From contig JBBCBC010000017.1 of assembly GCA_037126765.1 (NCBI GenBank), positions 25,411,916 through 25,475,915 on the forward strand: DNA of 64,000 nucleotides, read 5' to 3'. Below the pieces are notes generated by a model, which made no database searches, was not told where the DNA came from, and was given only the letters and a program-made list of their open reading frames with translations. The DNA comes from Stenogyne calaminthoides (lineage: Eukaryota > Streptophyta > Magnoliopsida > Lamiales > Lamiaceae). Below, piece after piece: positions 11,626 through 22,691 of the stretch (positions within the stretch are counted from its first letter, which is position 1; each line of letters begins with the position of its first letter). Made by a program: the position numbers and the translations under genes.

Positions 11626-11897
11626 TTTGTCTTCACCTGATCTTCTGACTTCTTGTCTCTGATTTGTTCTTAGCCTTCTGATCATCTGACCTTATCTGGG
11701 TCATCTGATACTTCGACCTGACCTATACATATTGAGTTCACCCTCAATCTGTGACCTATCTTTTACATCAGCTATCTATACATTTCAGCTGGTCATCTTA
11801 ATCTGATTCTAAGTCATCAGTCAGCTAACAGGTCTGACTGGTCCTATTACAATCTGTTTTGAAATTTCCATCAAAACTTAAATACAAATTTCCCAAC

Positions 11898-12285
11898 AAA
11901 CAGAAAGTTTGTTCTCCTTAATATGATATGTGCCTTGACACATAACAACAAGTGTGTCCCATATTTCATTTGCAGTTTCACAGTGAGAGGTCATCCCCAT
12001 AACACCATCATCAATAGTGCTATACAGAGTATCTTTAGCAATGTAGTCCAGATTGACTAACTTTCTCTCATCATGAGTAAGTTGGTCATCAGGTTATGGA
12101 AATTCATCTCTGGGATCATTCCTCTCAGTATCAGTGATTCTGGGATTCACAATAGTATATCTGAATGGTCCTTCAGAAACCACTCTCCACATTCTTTCAT
12201 GTTAGGAATATAGATGAGCCTGCATTCTCAGTCTCCATAGATCATAGCTCTCAACAGAGAACATATGATGTTTCTTAGAAGGCAT
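11898..12285 (-). pseudogene. E1 gag N-terminus
   Basis: First ~128 codons of the E1 gag, starting at the ATG at 12283-12285 (MPSKKHHMFSVESYDLWRLR). It matches the gag starts of E3, E4 and E5 almost residue for residue, including the YDLW...MQAHLYS and DYIAKDTLYSTIDDGVMGM blocks. Two in-frame stops are present (after HLYS and after DEFP). The sequence ends where the E2 LTR begins; the rest of this gag is at 2503-3820. Confidence 0.85.
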
Positions 12286-12395
12286 GATGACTGAGCCTTG
12301 TAAGATATCAGCAATAAGATCTATTCAGTAGACCACTAAAGTCTTTCAGCAAATAAGACTATGGCTACCAAAGCAAGTGGTCAAAATGAACCACT

Positions 12396-12407
12396 GCTCT
12401 GATACCA
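12396..12407 (-). other. E1 primer-binding site
   Basis: Minus-strand TGGTATCAGAGC next to the LTR stub at 12410, the same arrangement as in E2-E5. Confidence 0.85.
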
Positions 12408-12409
12408 CT

Positions 12410-12478
12410 TGTTGGGCCCGGTGCAAATGAGTCTCACACGTGTCAGGTTGTCCTGAGAATTATGCCCTGAGAAGCATA
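12410..12478 (-). repeat. E1 5' LTR stub, deleted
   Basis: TGTTGGGCCCGGTGC opens a copy of the family LTR, but only about 70 bp remain. Compared with 12572 onward, the G-run hairpin and following bases are missing (a jump after CACACGTGT to CAGGTTGTCC), and the LTR ends around TGAGAAGCA where PMD coding sequence begins. Confidence 0.75.
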
Positions 12479-12571
12479 TGGAATGCGTTCGTCTCAGGTT
12501 GCCACTGTTCGACGAATGCTTTAATGAGGGACATATTATGATTTTCGGACATGCAATCCCTCATTTGGGCA
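12479..12571 (-). pseudogene. PMD (MAIN-like) gene, distal piece of exon 2
   Basis: This 93-bp island between the E1 LTR stub and E3 reads on the minus strand MRDCMSENHNMSLIKAFVEQ followed by WQPETNAFH, which matches the hallmark of plant mobile domain (PMD/MAIN-like) proteins, where an LI-ALVERW-PETHTFH type block is conserved. It is continuous in frame with 27232-27355 across the E3 insertion once one GGGCA duplicate is discounted. After the FH the conserved continuation is replaced by E1 LTR sequence, so the gene is cut a second time here. The rest of the domain is not in the window. Confidence 0.75.
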
Positions 12572-12597
12572 TGTTGGTCCCGGTGCAAACTAGTCTT

Positions 12598-12625
12598 ACA
12601 CGTGTATGGGGGGGAATACACGTGT
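12598..12625 (-). other. Conserved U5 hairpin with homopolymer loop
   Basis: ACACGTGTAT (12598-12607) and ATACACGTGT (12616-12625) form a perfect 10-bp inverted repeat around a G-run loop (C-run in the RNA). It lies 26 bp inside the U5 end, next to the PBS. The same structure is present in the other five family LTRs at 25249-25275, 28614-28641, 36686-36714, 45576-45603 (one arm base changed) and 51613-51642. The arms contain CACGTG, so a G-box role in DNA is also possible. Confidence 0.75.
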
Positions 12626-13638
12626 TCAGTGTTTTTAAAACTTTTCTTACTAAGGTCAGCTTGGGTCAAGTTGTCCTGATGATTTGGTCCTGAGAAGCAC
12701 AAATCGCTCTAAGTCAAAGTCTATCTGAGACAGTGATCCTGAGCTGCTTTCAGATACCTCAGATAATCCCAACTGAGTCCTGAGTTTTCAGAGATCCTGA
12801 GTTGCTTGGATCAGATAACTAACTTACTGAACCCTCAGAAGAGTAAGTTCAGTTTGGTAACTATCTGTGCTAGCTACTTAGATGTGCGGAATGGTTGGCC
12901 CTTAGTTTATACTCGTTTTAAGCTTTTGCTGAAAAACTTCCTTTAATGGAATAGTGATTAGGTTGTGATTCAATTTATATGCAACTTTCAGTGGATTGAT
13001 TCCAACTGAAATATCAGTGAAAATATGCTTTCAAGACAAAGTAATGCAACAGATAAATCAAGCAAAACAGAAAGAAAAGAACACAGCAAATTATAGTGGT
13101 TCAGAGACTCAAGCTCTTACGTCCACTCTCCCTGATCTTTTCAGAGAAATTCACTAATCACTTCCTAAGGCTTTCTGACTACCTCTTGTAGTTTACTAAC
13201 CTTTCTAATTTTGAGCTTTCTAACTACCTCTGTAGTTTACTAACTCAAAACTCACACAAGCTTTCTGTCAATCCAAGATAGATTATTCACTTCTTCTCTA
13301 GAGCTTTCTGACTACCTCAATGTAGTTTACTTACTCTTTACAACTCCAATCTCACCAACAATCACACTCAAACTACCTTACAAAGGGTTTGGGGTTTCTT
13401 GGTTGGTTTCCAACTCGGATGAGATATTCTTTACAATAAAGAAAAATGCAAAGGCTAGGATATCTCGACTAAGCTTTGGATATATCTTATCAAGCTAGGC
13501 TTAGTGGAATGAGCTCTCTTCGATTTAAAGCACTTGGGAAAATCTTGGTTTTTCGAGTGCTTCAACTTGCAATAATAAGTTTGAGCTCTTGAGTTGCTTA
13601 CAAATTTCCCGTAACCTTTCAATGTAGAAGGTCATAAG

Positions 13639-13647
13639 TATTTATAG
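13639..13647 (-). promoter_or_regulatory. TATA box of the E3 3' LTR
   Basis: Minus-strand CTATAAATA about 930 bp into the LTR. The same element is at 26289-26297, 29645-29653, 37726-37734, 46612-46620 and 52648-52656 in the sister LTRs, so it marks the probable U3/R boundary of the family. Confidence 0.7.
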
Positions 13648-14084
13648 GCATACACCAAGGTCACTCTTGAAAAACTATCCATTGGAGAGATAGCTTCGTG
13701 AGTTTCCTCTTATGGTGTGTGAGAAACGGCTATATTTAGGGTTTGACACTCCCTAACACGTTTTAGGCAATAGCCTTTCATGTAGCCGGTCTTCACTTTT
13801 TACAGTCTGGAACTTAGTACTTCTGACATCTTTTCAGTGACCTGTCGTTGTCAGTGTCAGTATGGTACAGTGTTGTCTTCCTCTTTTTGACTTTTGTCTC
13901 CAGTTTAAAGGTAGACAACTCAACGGCTCTTTTGGTTACAATCTCTGAGTTGATATAACCTTAACAACACTTTGTCTTAGTTCCTTTTCTCTGCATTTGA
14001 ATGTCTTGGGCAATATCTATTTATCTGAGGAATAGCGATCTTCTTAGTATTGAATCCTTCAGATAGATATTTTCAGTGCCTCGG

Positions 14085-14410
14085 AACATTCAGGTTTATA
14101 CTGAGCATTCAGTACATTACTGAGTCTTCAGTAATTATTGTGCCTTTAGTATTCTTGATCTTCAGTTCTTCAGTCTTCTGTCTTTTGTGTCTTCAGAGTC
14201 TTCAGGGTCTTCTGATTCTTCATAGATATACTGACTGATATACTGAGTCTTCATGCTGAGTCCTTAGTTCTTTAGTTTCATACTGAGTCTTCAGTATCTC
14301 AGTTTCATAATGAGTCTTCAGTATCTCAGTTTCACACTGAGTCTTCAGAAACTTCAGTTTCATATTGAAACTTCGGTTTCTTCAGAAACTTACTGAGTTC
14401 TTCAGAATCT
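14085..14410. repeat. GAGTCTTCAG-rich U3 repeat region
   Basis: Short imperfect repeats built on ACTGAGTCTTCAGTATCTCAG lie upstream of the TATA box in transcription orientation. Equivalent regions are at about 26750-27070, 30110-30470, 38180-38510, 47080-47390 and 53100-53410, with differing copy numbers. They look like expandable U3 enhancer repeats. Confidence 0.65.
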
Positions 14411-14579
14411 TCAGATCCTAACCTGATCTATATCTGCTGACTATACATTTTGCAGATATCATCCTGAATACTCTAAAATTAAATCCTGACTCAACTATCA
14501 AGATTATCTTGAACATGTCATACTCAGGGGTTTTGGGATCTAATCAAAATCATATCTTTATTAAATTCATCTCCCAACA

Positions 14580-14594
14580 ATTTCCCCCTTTTTG
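14580..14594 (-). other. E3 polypurine tract
   Basis: The minus strand reads AAAAAGGGGGAAAT directly before the 3' LTR, the plus-strand DNA primer site. The 14595-14987 stretch to its right is untranslated internal sequence with no gene that I can see. Confidence 0.85.
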
Positions 14595-14987
14595 ATGATG
14601 CCAAAACCTATCTTGTTACACACATTAACCTATACTCAGGTTTCAGTTTATCCTATTACAAGATTGGTTAAATTTCCATACAGAGAATCTCTCAACAATT
14701 TCTTCAATAATGAATCTCTCAAAGGATTCATCACCAAATACTTAATTTCTCAACAATTAATCTCAGAGACAATCATTCAGGCATATCAAAATTAAAAGAT
14801 ATGTAAATAAGATAATGAGATATTATCTTTTGAGCATAAATGATAAGTTTTCATTGATGATAGGTAGACTGTTACAAGTTACAATGAATCTTATCTGAAC
14901 AAAATCAAAAAGACAAAAAAAATAAAAGATTACAAGAATCTTCTGAGTCTTCATTTGCTCTTCAGTTCAGCTCTCCAGTTCGGCTCT

Positions 14988-17900
14988 TCAATTCTGCTCT
15001 TCCACCTCATCAGCAGGGACTTCAAGGTTGAACATTCCGTAATATCTTCTTTTCAGCGCATCTCTCTCTTTGATGATATCAGGATTGTTCCCTGTCAGAC
15101 CTAACTGAGTGGCGTACTGAGTGATTTCCTGAGAAATGGCTTTCTCATTTACACATCCATTCTCCAGCCTGGGAGGAGGGTACACGTATGGACCAGGGGC
15201 GGTTATCTGCACCTTTCCTTCATCCGCAAGATTTATCCATCCTTGAAGATATTTAGGATAGAAGGTCAGGAGATAGTCGATGAAAGCCTCATTCGGATCT
15301 GAGCTCTCCCCTCTCCATTCTCTGAGCACATCATAGTAGAACCAGAAGGTTCTCTTGATTTCTTCCCATGCATCGTTGAGATGGACTGGCATCCATTTGT
15401 CAACATGCGGCCATTTATGTGCTTTAGTGTTCCCTCTCCTCTTGCTTGCGAACTTTTTGAACCCACTCCTTCTTTTCTGCTCTTCTTCTACCTTCTTTCT
15501 GATCACTGGTACACCAGAAACAGAAGCAGCAGTTTTCTTCGCTTGTTCAATCTGGAGTGTTTTCAGAGCGCTTCTGGTATTGAAGACCTTCTTCTTAGGC
15601 TCAACCTCAGATTCTTCAATATCCTGCAATAATTTCCTCTGAATTGGCTTAGAAGCCTTTGCTCTTTTGCCCTCAGGCTTTTTCATCGTCATAACCTTTC
15701 TCTTGATGGGCATTTCAGCACCAGTTAAGCTTGTACAAATCCTTCCTCTACCACTCAGTTTCTCTACAGCAACTTCCTGCATTGTTTCCTCTGAAACCTG
15801 AGTGTAGACTGACTTCTCCACCTCCTTGAACTTAAGCTTCTCAGTGGCTTCTATCTCCTTCATGGCTTCGGCAATGATCTTCTTCTCAGCATCCTTTACA
15901 ACCTTGCCCTTCAGAGTATGTTCCAATTAAACCCTGAGATCAACTCCAGGTCTTTCCCCCTTCTTGGAACCATACTCTGGCAGAAGCCTTGAGAGTGTTG
16001 TGTCCATATGGTATTGTTCTTTACTGACACTCCGCACCTCCCCTGCCATCTGATCTTGCTCCTCCTCGAGCCTTCTGAGGTGGTTCTTCGCCACAGAGAA
16101 TTCTTCTGACAGATGAGCAAATTGGTTTGAGAGAGCTTCCTTGAAAATGTCTGTCATCTTGGCCATGAGCATTGAGCTCATCTTCTCAACAGCGTTCTTT
16201 ACCAGCATCTCACTCTTCTCTACCAATTTTGCTTCTAGAATTTGAGTCTGCTCCTGATGCTTCTGCTTCAGTTCTGCATTAAGCTCAGCCTTGACCCCCT
16301 CCATCTTTTCTTCTAATTTTCCTTCCATGGAGGTCAGCTTTTCTGTCAGGGTATCCAGAAACTGCACCAGTTCTGAAGAAGAACTCAAGCTATCAATCTT
16401 CTGTGCATGGTTGGCCAATGCCTCCTCGATCTGAGCAACTTTGGTCAGGATCGGCACAACCTTCTCCAGCTTCACCATCAGTTGGGTGAGATCAATCTCC
16501 GGAGCATATCTGATCGGCTGTGACTCCTGAGTTGGTTGTTCATCCTGAGTCTCAGTCTGAACTTGAGCTTCAGTTTGAACTGGGGCTTCAGACTCAGTCT
16601 GAGTCTGGGATTCACCTTGAGCTTGGGTGTCCACCTGAGCCTCAGTCTGCATATCAGACATTACAGATTTAAGGGTAGGAACTTCAGTAATCCTGGCATA
16701 ATTATAAATAGTCCCAAAAGTTACCTGAAGGCTAACTTCAGTCCGAGGATGTTTGACAGCAGCCTGATCAGCATCAGTTGAGTCTTTCTCCTTCTGAGAT
16801 TGACTCTCATCATCCCCTTGTTGGTCCCCATCCTGAGATTTGTCTTTGGAGCTCGGGGATCCAACTTCAGTAATCCTCTCAGCAACCTTCCTCTTCACAA
16901 GCTCATCAAAGTCTAAGATTTTCATCCTGAGCTTGGTTTTTCTGAATCCTGAGAATTCAGTGAGAAAAGCTTTCTCCTCGTTCCACCAGTCTTCCCCTCT
17001 GAATGAAGCAATATTCAGCATCTCCGGAAGAGTCTGGTTGAGGATGTAGACCGTTGACCTCAATCTGAAAAAGATGTCTTGGAGGTCGGGAATGAAAATA
17101 GCTTCGGGGTAGTGGTCAAGATGAACCGTTCCCCCTTGCTTATCCATTCGGTCTCTTGACTTCACCTTTCTTGAGCATCGGGCTCTCGGGTTCATTGGAA
17201 ACTTCTGGCGAAAGATCGACTAACACTCATTCAGAGCTCATCAAAATTCATCGGCTCACGAGGCTCGGCAAACTCGAGGTTTGGGCGGACAGCCTCCTCG
17301 GTTTGAATCGACTTGGTTACGAGGTCCGAAATGGCTCCTCCTCCGATGGGAATTTCTGTTTTGCTCTGAGAACGGCGGGCACTTCCTCGGAGGAATCCCG
17401 ACATTTTTCCGAGGTGCGGCGGTGCTTGCTTTCGGCCAGAATCTATGCTTGCTCTGAGGTCGAGGTCCTTGGAATATTTCTTGAGAGAACTTATCGAACT
17501 GGCGGCGTCTCAAGAACCTCGAGAAAGACTTGCTCCTCCGGTTTGATCTGTGTCTTTGAGATAGCTTTGAGCCAATACCAATAAAAGGCGATTTACGGCG
17601 GTTTGGCTCTCAGTCAATCTCCTCGATCTCACTTTCCTCATCATCATCGGTGAGAACCACCATTCTTTTTCGCGCTTTGGAGCAAGGGTTTTTACTTCTT
17701 CAATTTCTCACCTGCTCCTTCTTGGCATCCAACAAGACCTTCCCCTGGTTTGTTGGCTTTCTTGAAGAACGGCCCATAACCGGTGATTCCACTTTCTTCT
17801 CTTTCTTCCCTTTAATCGTCCTCTTTGCATAAAGGGGCTTGAACATTACTTTGGACTTAGGGAAAGGAGTAGATTTGGAAAAGATATCCTCCTCCTCTCG

Positions 17901-18602
17901 GCACATCTCCAAAATAAATGTTATTTTGGTGGCATGGAGGATCCTGCCTTTGATAGATACTACCCCATCCTCCCTTCTTATGACCTTGGTTTGCTCACTC
18001 ACCACCTTGATCAGATACTTCAACCAGTTGAACTCCTTGGTGGGTGAGTCCTCGATCGCCGCCATAAGTCGGAGTTTGGGAGTGCTGATCTGCTTGAAGC
18101 TTCGGATCGACTCATGATGCACTTTCCAACAATATCCATCAATACTCAGTATTTTTTTTAGATGCCGCTTATACAGAGTTGCCTCAAACTTAATAGGATT
18201 CTCAGTAATCCCATCAAGATACTCTTGCTCCCGTCCCAACATATACAAAGAGGGATCATCTCCCCTATCGCACAACTCAAATACTTCGTTTAAGCTCTTA
18301 GGGACAATATAGAGCTCTCGAACAAAATCCACATACTTCATCGATTGTTCGAGATGAGAGACAGAAATCTTGGACTCTATACAATCATCTTCATTTATTT
18401 CCAAATTAGTGACAAACTCTATTACCTCGGGAGTATACTACGCCTCTGGTCGATTCACGATGAGGTTCGTCAGTTTCGCCAATCGGATTAAATGGAGCGC
18501 CTCTTTTTCGTGTTTGGCATTGGTGGTACTCTCCAAAGAAACCACGTACTCATACCATGGCTTATTTGTCTCGGCTAATCTTTCGAACATGGTAGGAGCC
18601 AT
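14988..18602 (-). pseudogene. E3 ORF3, large third ORF between RNase H and 3' LTR
   Basis: About 1200 codons from the ATG at 18600-18602 (MAPTMFERLAETNKPWYEYV) to the stop at 14988. Parts in order: a folded-looking N-terminal third (WYEYVVSLES, DFVRELYIVPK, then LRLMAAIEDSPTKEFNWLKY and a CREEEDIF block), a Lys-rich stretch, an acidic/Gln-rich low-complexity region with QTEAQVQTETQ, a long coiled coil (about 16450-15850), and a C-terminal block with HVDKWMPVHLNDAWEEIK and YYDVLREWRGE. I see no signal peptide or membrane helix. Position matches the env-like gene of SIRE/Maximus elements, but function is unknown. The frame is broken by a stop at about 18435, a corrupted patch at 17150-17700 and a stop at 15927. 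The N-terminal third may relate to the 'putative plant transposon protein' family; that is inference only. Confidence 0.75.
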
Positions 18603-19234
18603 TTGAGATTTGAAGATTTAGGGTTTTGAGCGATGAAGCTTTTCTAGGTAAAAGGGATTTATTTGCAGAGGGTTTTTGGGAACGAAGGATTTCAATAAAA
18701 TTTGGCTTGAATGACTTTCAAAGGAATAAATAGCTCGAGATCGTGGGAAGTCGTACCGGTTTGGTGAAAAACAACGGTTAAGATTAATCCATGATTAATC
18801 GGGAATGCGAAAGGTCGATCCCCAAAAAGTAAGTCGCCATTTTAACTTTATGGGTGATTAAATGTAACAGAGCATTTAATGACTGTTTGACCCTTTTTAG
18901 GAATTTCAAAGATCCCGCCCAAAAACATTCCTCAGGTGTTTTGTATTTATTGCAAATGATTACTGAGTTTCACTTAAGCAATAAATGAGTCGCATGAGTC
19001 ATTACTTCTTCAGACTAATTTCCCTCTATCAGTCTTACTGAGTATTGACCTTGATAAAAATGTCAGTATGATACTGAGTACTGAAAGGGTTCAGTATGCT
19101 ACTGAGTACTGACCTTCAGTAAATCTGAGTTTCCTGAGACTCGGTTCAGTATTTCCAATTTTATCCTGAGTTTCTCAGTAGAATTATGAGAAAACTTCAT
19201 GCATCTTAAAATCTTCAATTTTTCAGATTTTACT
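18603..19234 (-). promoter_or_regulatory. Pol-ORF3 spacer with TATA-like element (18726-18733)
   Basis: A 632-bp non-coding spacer lies between the RNase H stop and the ORF3 start. Minus-strand CTATTTAT sits about 130 bp before the ORF3 ATG; E5 (42921-42930) and E4 (34231-34240, a good CTATATATC) have a TATA-like word at the same distance. The spacer also holds GATACTGAGTACTGA-type repeats (19050-19115). An internal promoter or splice acceptor region for ORF3 is possible. Confidence 0.4.
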
Positions 19235-22200
19235 CTATACACCTGGATCCAACATCCCTAATTCAACTGATAGTTCCTGAAATCTTGATTCAGCCAAAGG
19301 TTTAGTCAAGATATCAGCTCTCTGCTTATCAGTATGAATTTTCTCCATCCTGATGTCCTTTTTCTCGACATGATCTCTGATGAAGTGATGTCTGATATCC
19401 ACATGCTTGCATCTAGTGTGCAATACCGGATTTTTTGAAATAGCAATGGCACTATTATTGTCACAAAATATTGGTACTTCATTGGCTACAACTTTATAAT
19501 CCCTTAATTGTTGTCTGAGCCAAAGAATCTGAGCACAACAGCTTCCTACAGCCATGTATTCAGCTTCAGTAATACTGGTTGCTACTTCTGTTTCTTTGAA
19601 AACCAAGATATCAGCTTGCTTCCAAGAAATTGACAAGTTCCTGTAGTGGACTTCCTGTCAATCCTGCAACCTCCATAATCAGCATCTGAGTAACCAGTTA
19701 ATTCAAGGTTATCAGCAGCTGGATACCATAATCCTCTATTCACTGTGCCTTTAAGATACTTCAGTATCTTTTTGGTAGCCTCCATGTGACTAGCCTTAGG
19801 ATTAGCTTGGTATCTTGCACATATCCCAACAACAAATGTTATATCCGGCCTACTTGCTGTGAGATAGAGCAATGATCCAATGATTCCTCTATAATCAGTA
19901 TGACTTACTGATTTGCCTTCAGAATCAGGATCCATCTTGTAGTTAGTATTCATAGGATTTCTAACTGCATTGCAATTCTTTACACCATACTTGGCAATCA
20001 GATCCCTGGTGTACTTTACCTGGTTGATGAAGATTCCTTCCTTTGATTGTTTCACTTGAAGACCTAGAAATAAATTCATCTCTCCCATCATTAACATCTC
20101 AAACTTGCATTTCATCAGTGTTGAAAACTTTTCACACAGCTGATGGTTTGGAGATCCAAAAATGATGTCATCAACATATATCTGAACCAATAAGATATCT
20201 TCCCCATCTTCTATCCTGGACAGAGTTCTATCAACAGTTCCTTTGACAAAACCATGGTCAGTAAGAAACTGAGAAAGAGTATCATACCATGCTCTGGGTG
20301 CTTGCTTAAGACCATACAAGGCTTTTCTGAGCTTGTAAACTTGGTCATTCTGTTTGAAACCAGGAGGTTGTTCTACATAAACCTCTTCTTTAAGCACACC
20401 GTTCAGAAATGCACTTTTCACATCCATTTGATAGACTGTGAACTTCATGTGGGCAGCATATGCAAGAAACAATCTGATGGCTTCTAGTCTTGCAACTGGT
20501 GCAAAGGTTTCATCATAATCCAAGCCATCTTCTTGGGAATAACCTTGTGCAACTAGCCTTGCCTTGTTTCTTACAATGTTGTTGTTTTCATCTCTTTTAT
20601 TCTTAAATACCCACTTTGTTCCAATGACATTGTGCCTTTCAGGTCTATCCACTAGCTCCCATACTTCATTTCTTGAGAATTGATTCAGCTCATCTTGCAT
20701 AGCAGTAATCCAATGAGAATCTTGTAGAGCTTCACCAATCTCAGTAGGCTCTTTCTCTGATAGGAAGCATCGGAATAGTGCACTCTCACCATGGAACCTT
20801 CTTGTTTTGACACCTTCAGTTAGATCACCCACAATCTGACTTGTAGAATGACTATCTAACCATCTTCTTCTAGATGTTCCCCCTTCAATAGTATCCTCAA
20901 CATTTAAAATGTTAGGTTCAGTTAATTCAGTAAACTCAGGGAACAATAGAAAAGGAGAAAGGAAATCATCTTCCTCAGGGGAAATTCCATTCAGAACATT
21001 GTCAGAGACATTTGTTCCCCTTTGGTTGATAGATTCAGAATTTACCTCAACTGTGACCACATCTTCATTGGCATTACATACCTGAGTCTGAACTGGTGTC
21101 TGTTCAGATTGGTCAGCTTCAGTTCGTTGGTTTTCCTTCAGTGAAGACTTTCCATCATGAGTCTCACCATCCTGAGTTCCATCCTGAACTTCTTTATCTG
21201 AGTCTGAGTCACTCCAATCATAGATGGTGATTGACTTCTTCTTTTCAGGTTCAGTGAATGTTTTGTCATTCTTTTTCAGGCTTAATCTGGTGATTCTCTT
21301 GGTCAGTTCTTCTGCATCATGTTCCTGTTTCTTCTGAACACAAGTAGATTCATCAAAAACAACATGAGGTGTTTCTTCCACAATAAGAGTCCTACAGTTG
21401 TAAACTCTGAAAGCTTTACTGACTTCAGAATATCCTAAGAATATTCCTTCATCAGCTTTACTATCAAATGTTTTCAACTGATCTTTACCATTATTGTGTA
21501 TGAAACACTTGCAACCAAAAACACGAAAGAAAGAAACAAGAGGCTTCCTTTCATTCCAAAGCTCATAGGGGTGTTTTGCCTTTACTCTTGGTCAGCATGG
21601 ATCTGTTCTGAGAATAGCATGCAGTGTTGATGACTTGAAATTTCAAAATCATTAGGAATACCGACTTTTCACTATCATTGTCCTTGCGGCTTCTTTCTTC
21701 GAGTCCTGTTCCTTCTTTCAGCAACACCATTTTGTTGAGGGGTCCTTGCAGCTGATGTTTCATGAGAAATTCCATTTGCTGCACAATAATCAGATATAAT
21801 ATGATTTATAAATTAAGTTCCCTTGTCACATCTCATTTTGACCACACTCAGATTTTTCTCAATACTGAGCCTTTTCAGTAATTCAGGCAGCTTTATCCGA
21901 GTCTCTTTCTTACTGAGTAAGAATATGATCCAAGTATATCTTGAGTAGTCATCAACTACTACTAGTGTGTATTTCCTGCCATTGGTGCTCACTGGTGTTA
22001 TTGGACCAAAAAGATCCATATGCAACAACTGAAGTATTCTTTCAGTAGAAACATCTACTTTGCTTTTAAATGATGCTCTAATTTGTTTTCCTTTTTGGCA
22101 CGCATCACAAATATGTTCCTTACTGAACACTTCATTAGGCAACCCTCTCACAAGAGCTAATCTTGCAAGTTTATTCAGGGTTTTGAAATTCAGGTGATTC

Positions 22201-22691
22201 ATTCTTTTATGCAATAACCAACTGGTATATGTGGAACTTTTTGCAACCAAACATGTATCTTTAGGAGTTGAACTCCAATCAGCAAGATACACATTTCCTT
22301 TTCTAGTACCAGTCAGTAATACTTTCTGTGAGATATCATCTTTCACATAACATAAGTTCTTAGAGAACTCAACATTAAAACCCTTATCACAGAATTGGCT
22401 TATTGAAAGCAAGTTATGCTTCAATCCAGATACATATGAAACACCATGGATATGAACTGAGTCAATTTCCAAAGTTCCATATCCTTCAGTTTGTCCCTTG
22501 GAGTTATCTCCAAAAGTGATCTGAGGGCCTCTTTGTTCAACATAGTCACTAAGTATCTTCTTGAATCCTGTCATATGTCTTGAGCATCCACTGTCAAGAT
22601 ACCATACATCAGGGGCTTTTTCATCTCTACTCATCAGTGTTATGTGATCTTTAATCAGCTCAGTGCCCTTGTTTTCCTCCTGAAAAATAGA
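19235..22691 (-). pseudogene. E3 pol: protease, integrase, RT, RNase H, with frameshifts
   Basis: Full-length copia pol in order: protease (WYLDSGCSRHMTG, near 22590), GAG-pre-integrase (CDACQKGKQ, near 22100), integrase (LHMDLFGP, VVVDDYSRY), acidic linker (ETPHVVFDES, near 21370), RT (KWVFKNKRDEN, DVKSAFLNG, IYVDDIIFGS near 20170) and RNase H (TEAEYMAVGS, CDNNSAIAIS, DILTKPLAES) to the stop at 19235. RT from 21477 to 19582 is one open frame. Damage: frameshifts around 21480-21810 in the second half of integrase, where CAG/CTG words are corrupted, and one frameshift near 19590 at the RT/RNase H boundary. The pol frame follows a gag TGA at 22692-22694. Confidence 0.88.

Larger units (their letters stand above)
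3821..11897 (-). mobile_element. E2, second copia (SIRE-like) subfamily, 3'-truncated and split by a solo LTR
   Basis: Minus-strand copia element whose 5' LTR is 10201-11897, followed leftward by a tRNA-iMet primer-binding site, gag, then protease-integrase and the first part of RT, where it is cut off at 3821. The gag is interrupted at 6437-8001 by an opposite-strand LTR. The gag parts on either side are collinear (FDKDTDGPDGK before, SDKGKRPAEQ after), so I treat them as one element. Protein similarity to E1 and E3-E5 is clear but more distant, making it a separate subfamily. RT C-terminus, RNase H, any third ORF and the 3' LTR are absent. No target duplication can be checked because one end is deleted. 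Confidence 0.8.
10201..11897 (-). repeat. E2 5' LTR (1697 bp)
   Basis: Bounded by TGTAGGTCC at the left and CCCAACA at the right, and placed next to the PBS. The minus-strand TATA box is at 11043-11051. Beyond its right edge E1 gag resumes (AGAAAGTTTGTTCTCC), which fixes the insertion point. Its partner 3' LTR is not in the window. It shares only a few motifs with the 2-kb LTRs of E3-E5, notably GAGTCTTCAG repeats. Confidence 0.8.
12572..14579 (-). repeat. E3 3' LTR (2008 bp)
   Basis: Starts TGTTGGTCCCGG and ends CATCTCCCAACA, giving the inverted termini TGTTGG/CCAACA. It contains the U5 hairpin, a minus-strand TATA box and GAGTCTTCAG-rich U3. It pairs with 25223-27231. Confidence 0.95.

Noticed and set aside
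12460..12702. An 80-codon minus-strand frame spanning E3 LTR, PMD and E1 LTR sequence
   Set aside because: Only its middle part (12479-12571) is PMD coding; the rest is LTR read in the same frame by chance.
15355..15642. Plus-strand open frames opposite ORF3 (also 39534-39907 and 41840-42508)
   Set aside because: They are antisense shadows of the coiled-coil ORF3, with low-complexity Ser/Leu-rich translations and no recognisable motif.
14988..18602. Calling ORF3 an envelope gene
   Set aside because: Position fits, but I see no signal peptide, membrane helix or fusion-like segment, so only a neutral ORF3 call is supported.
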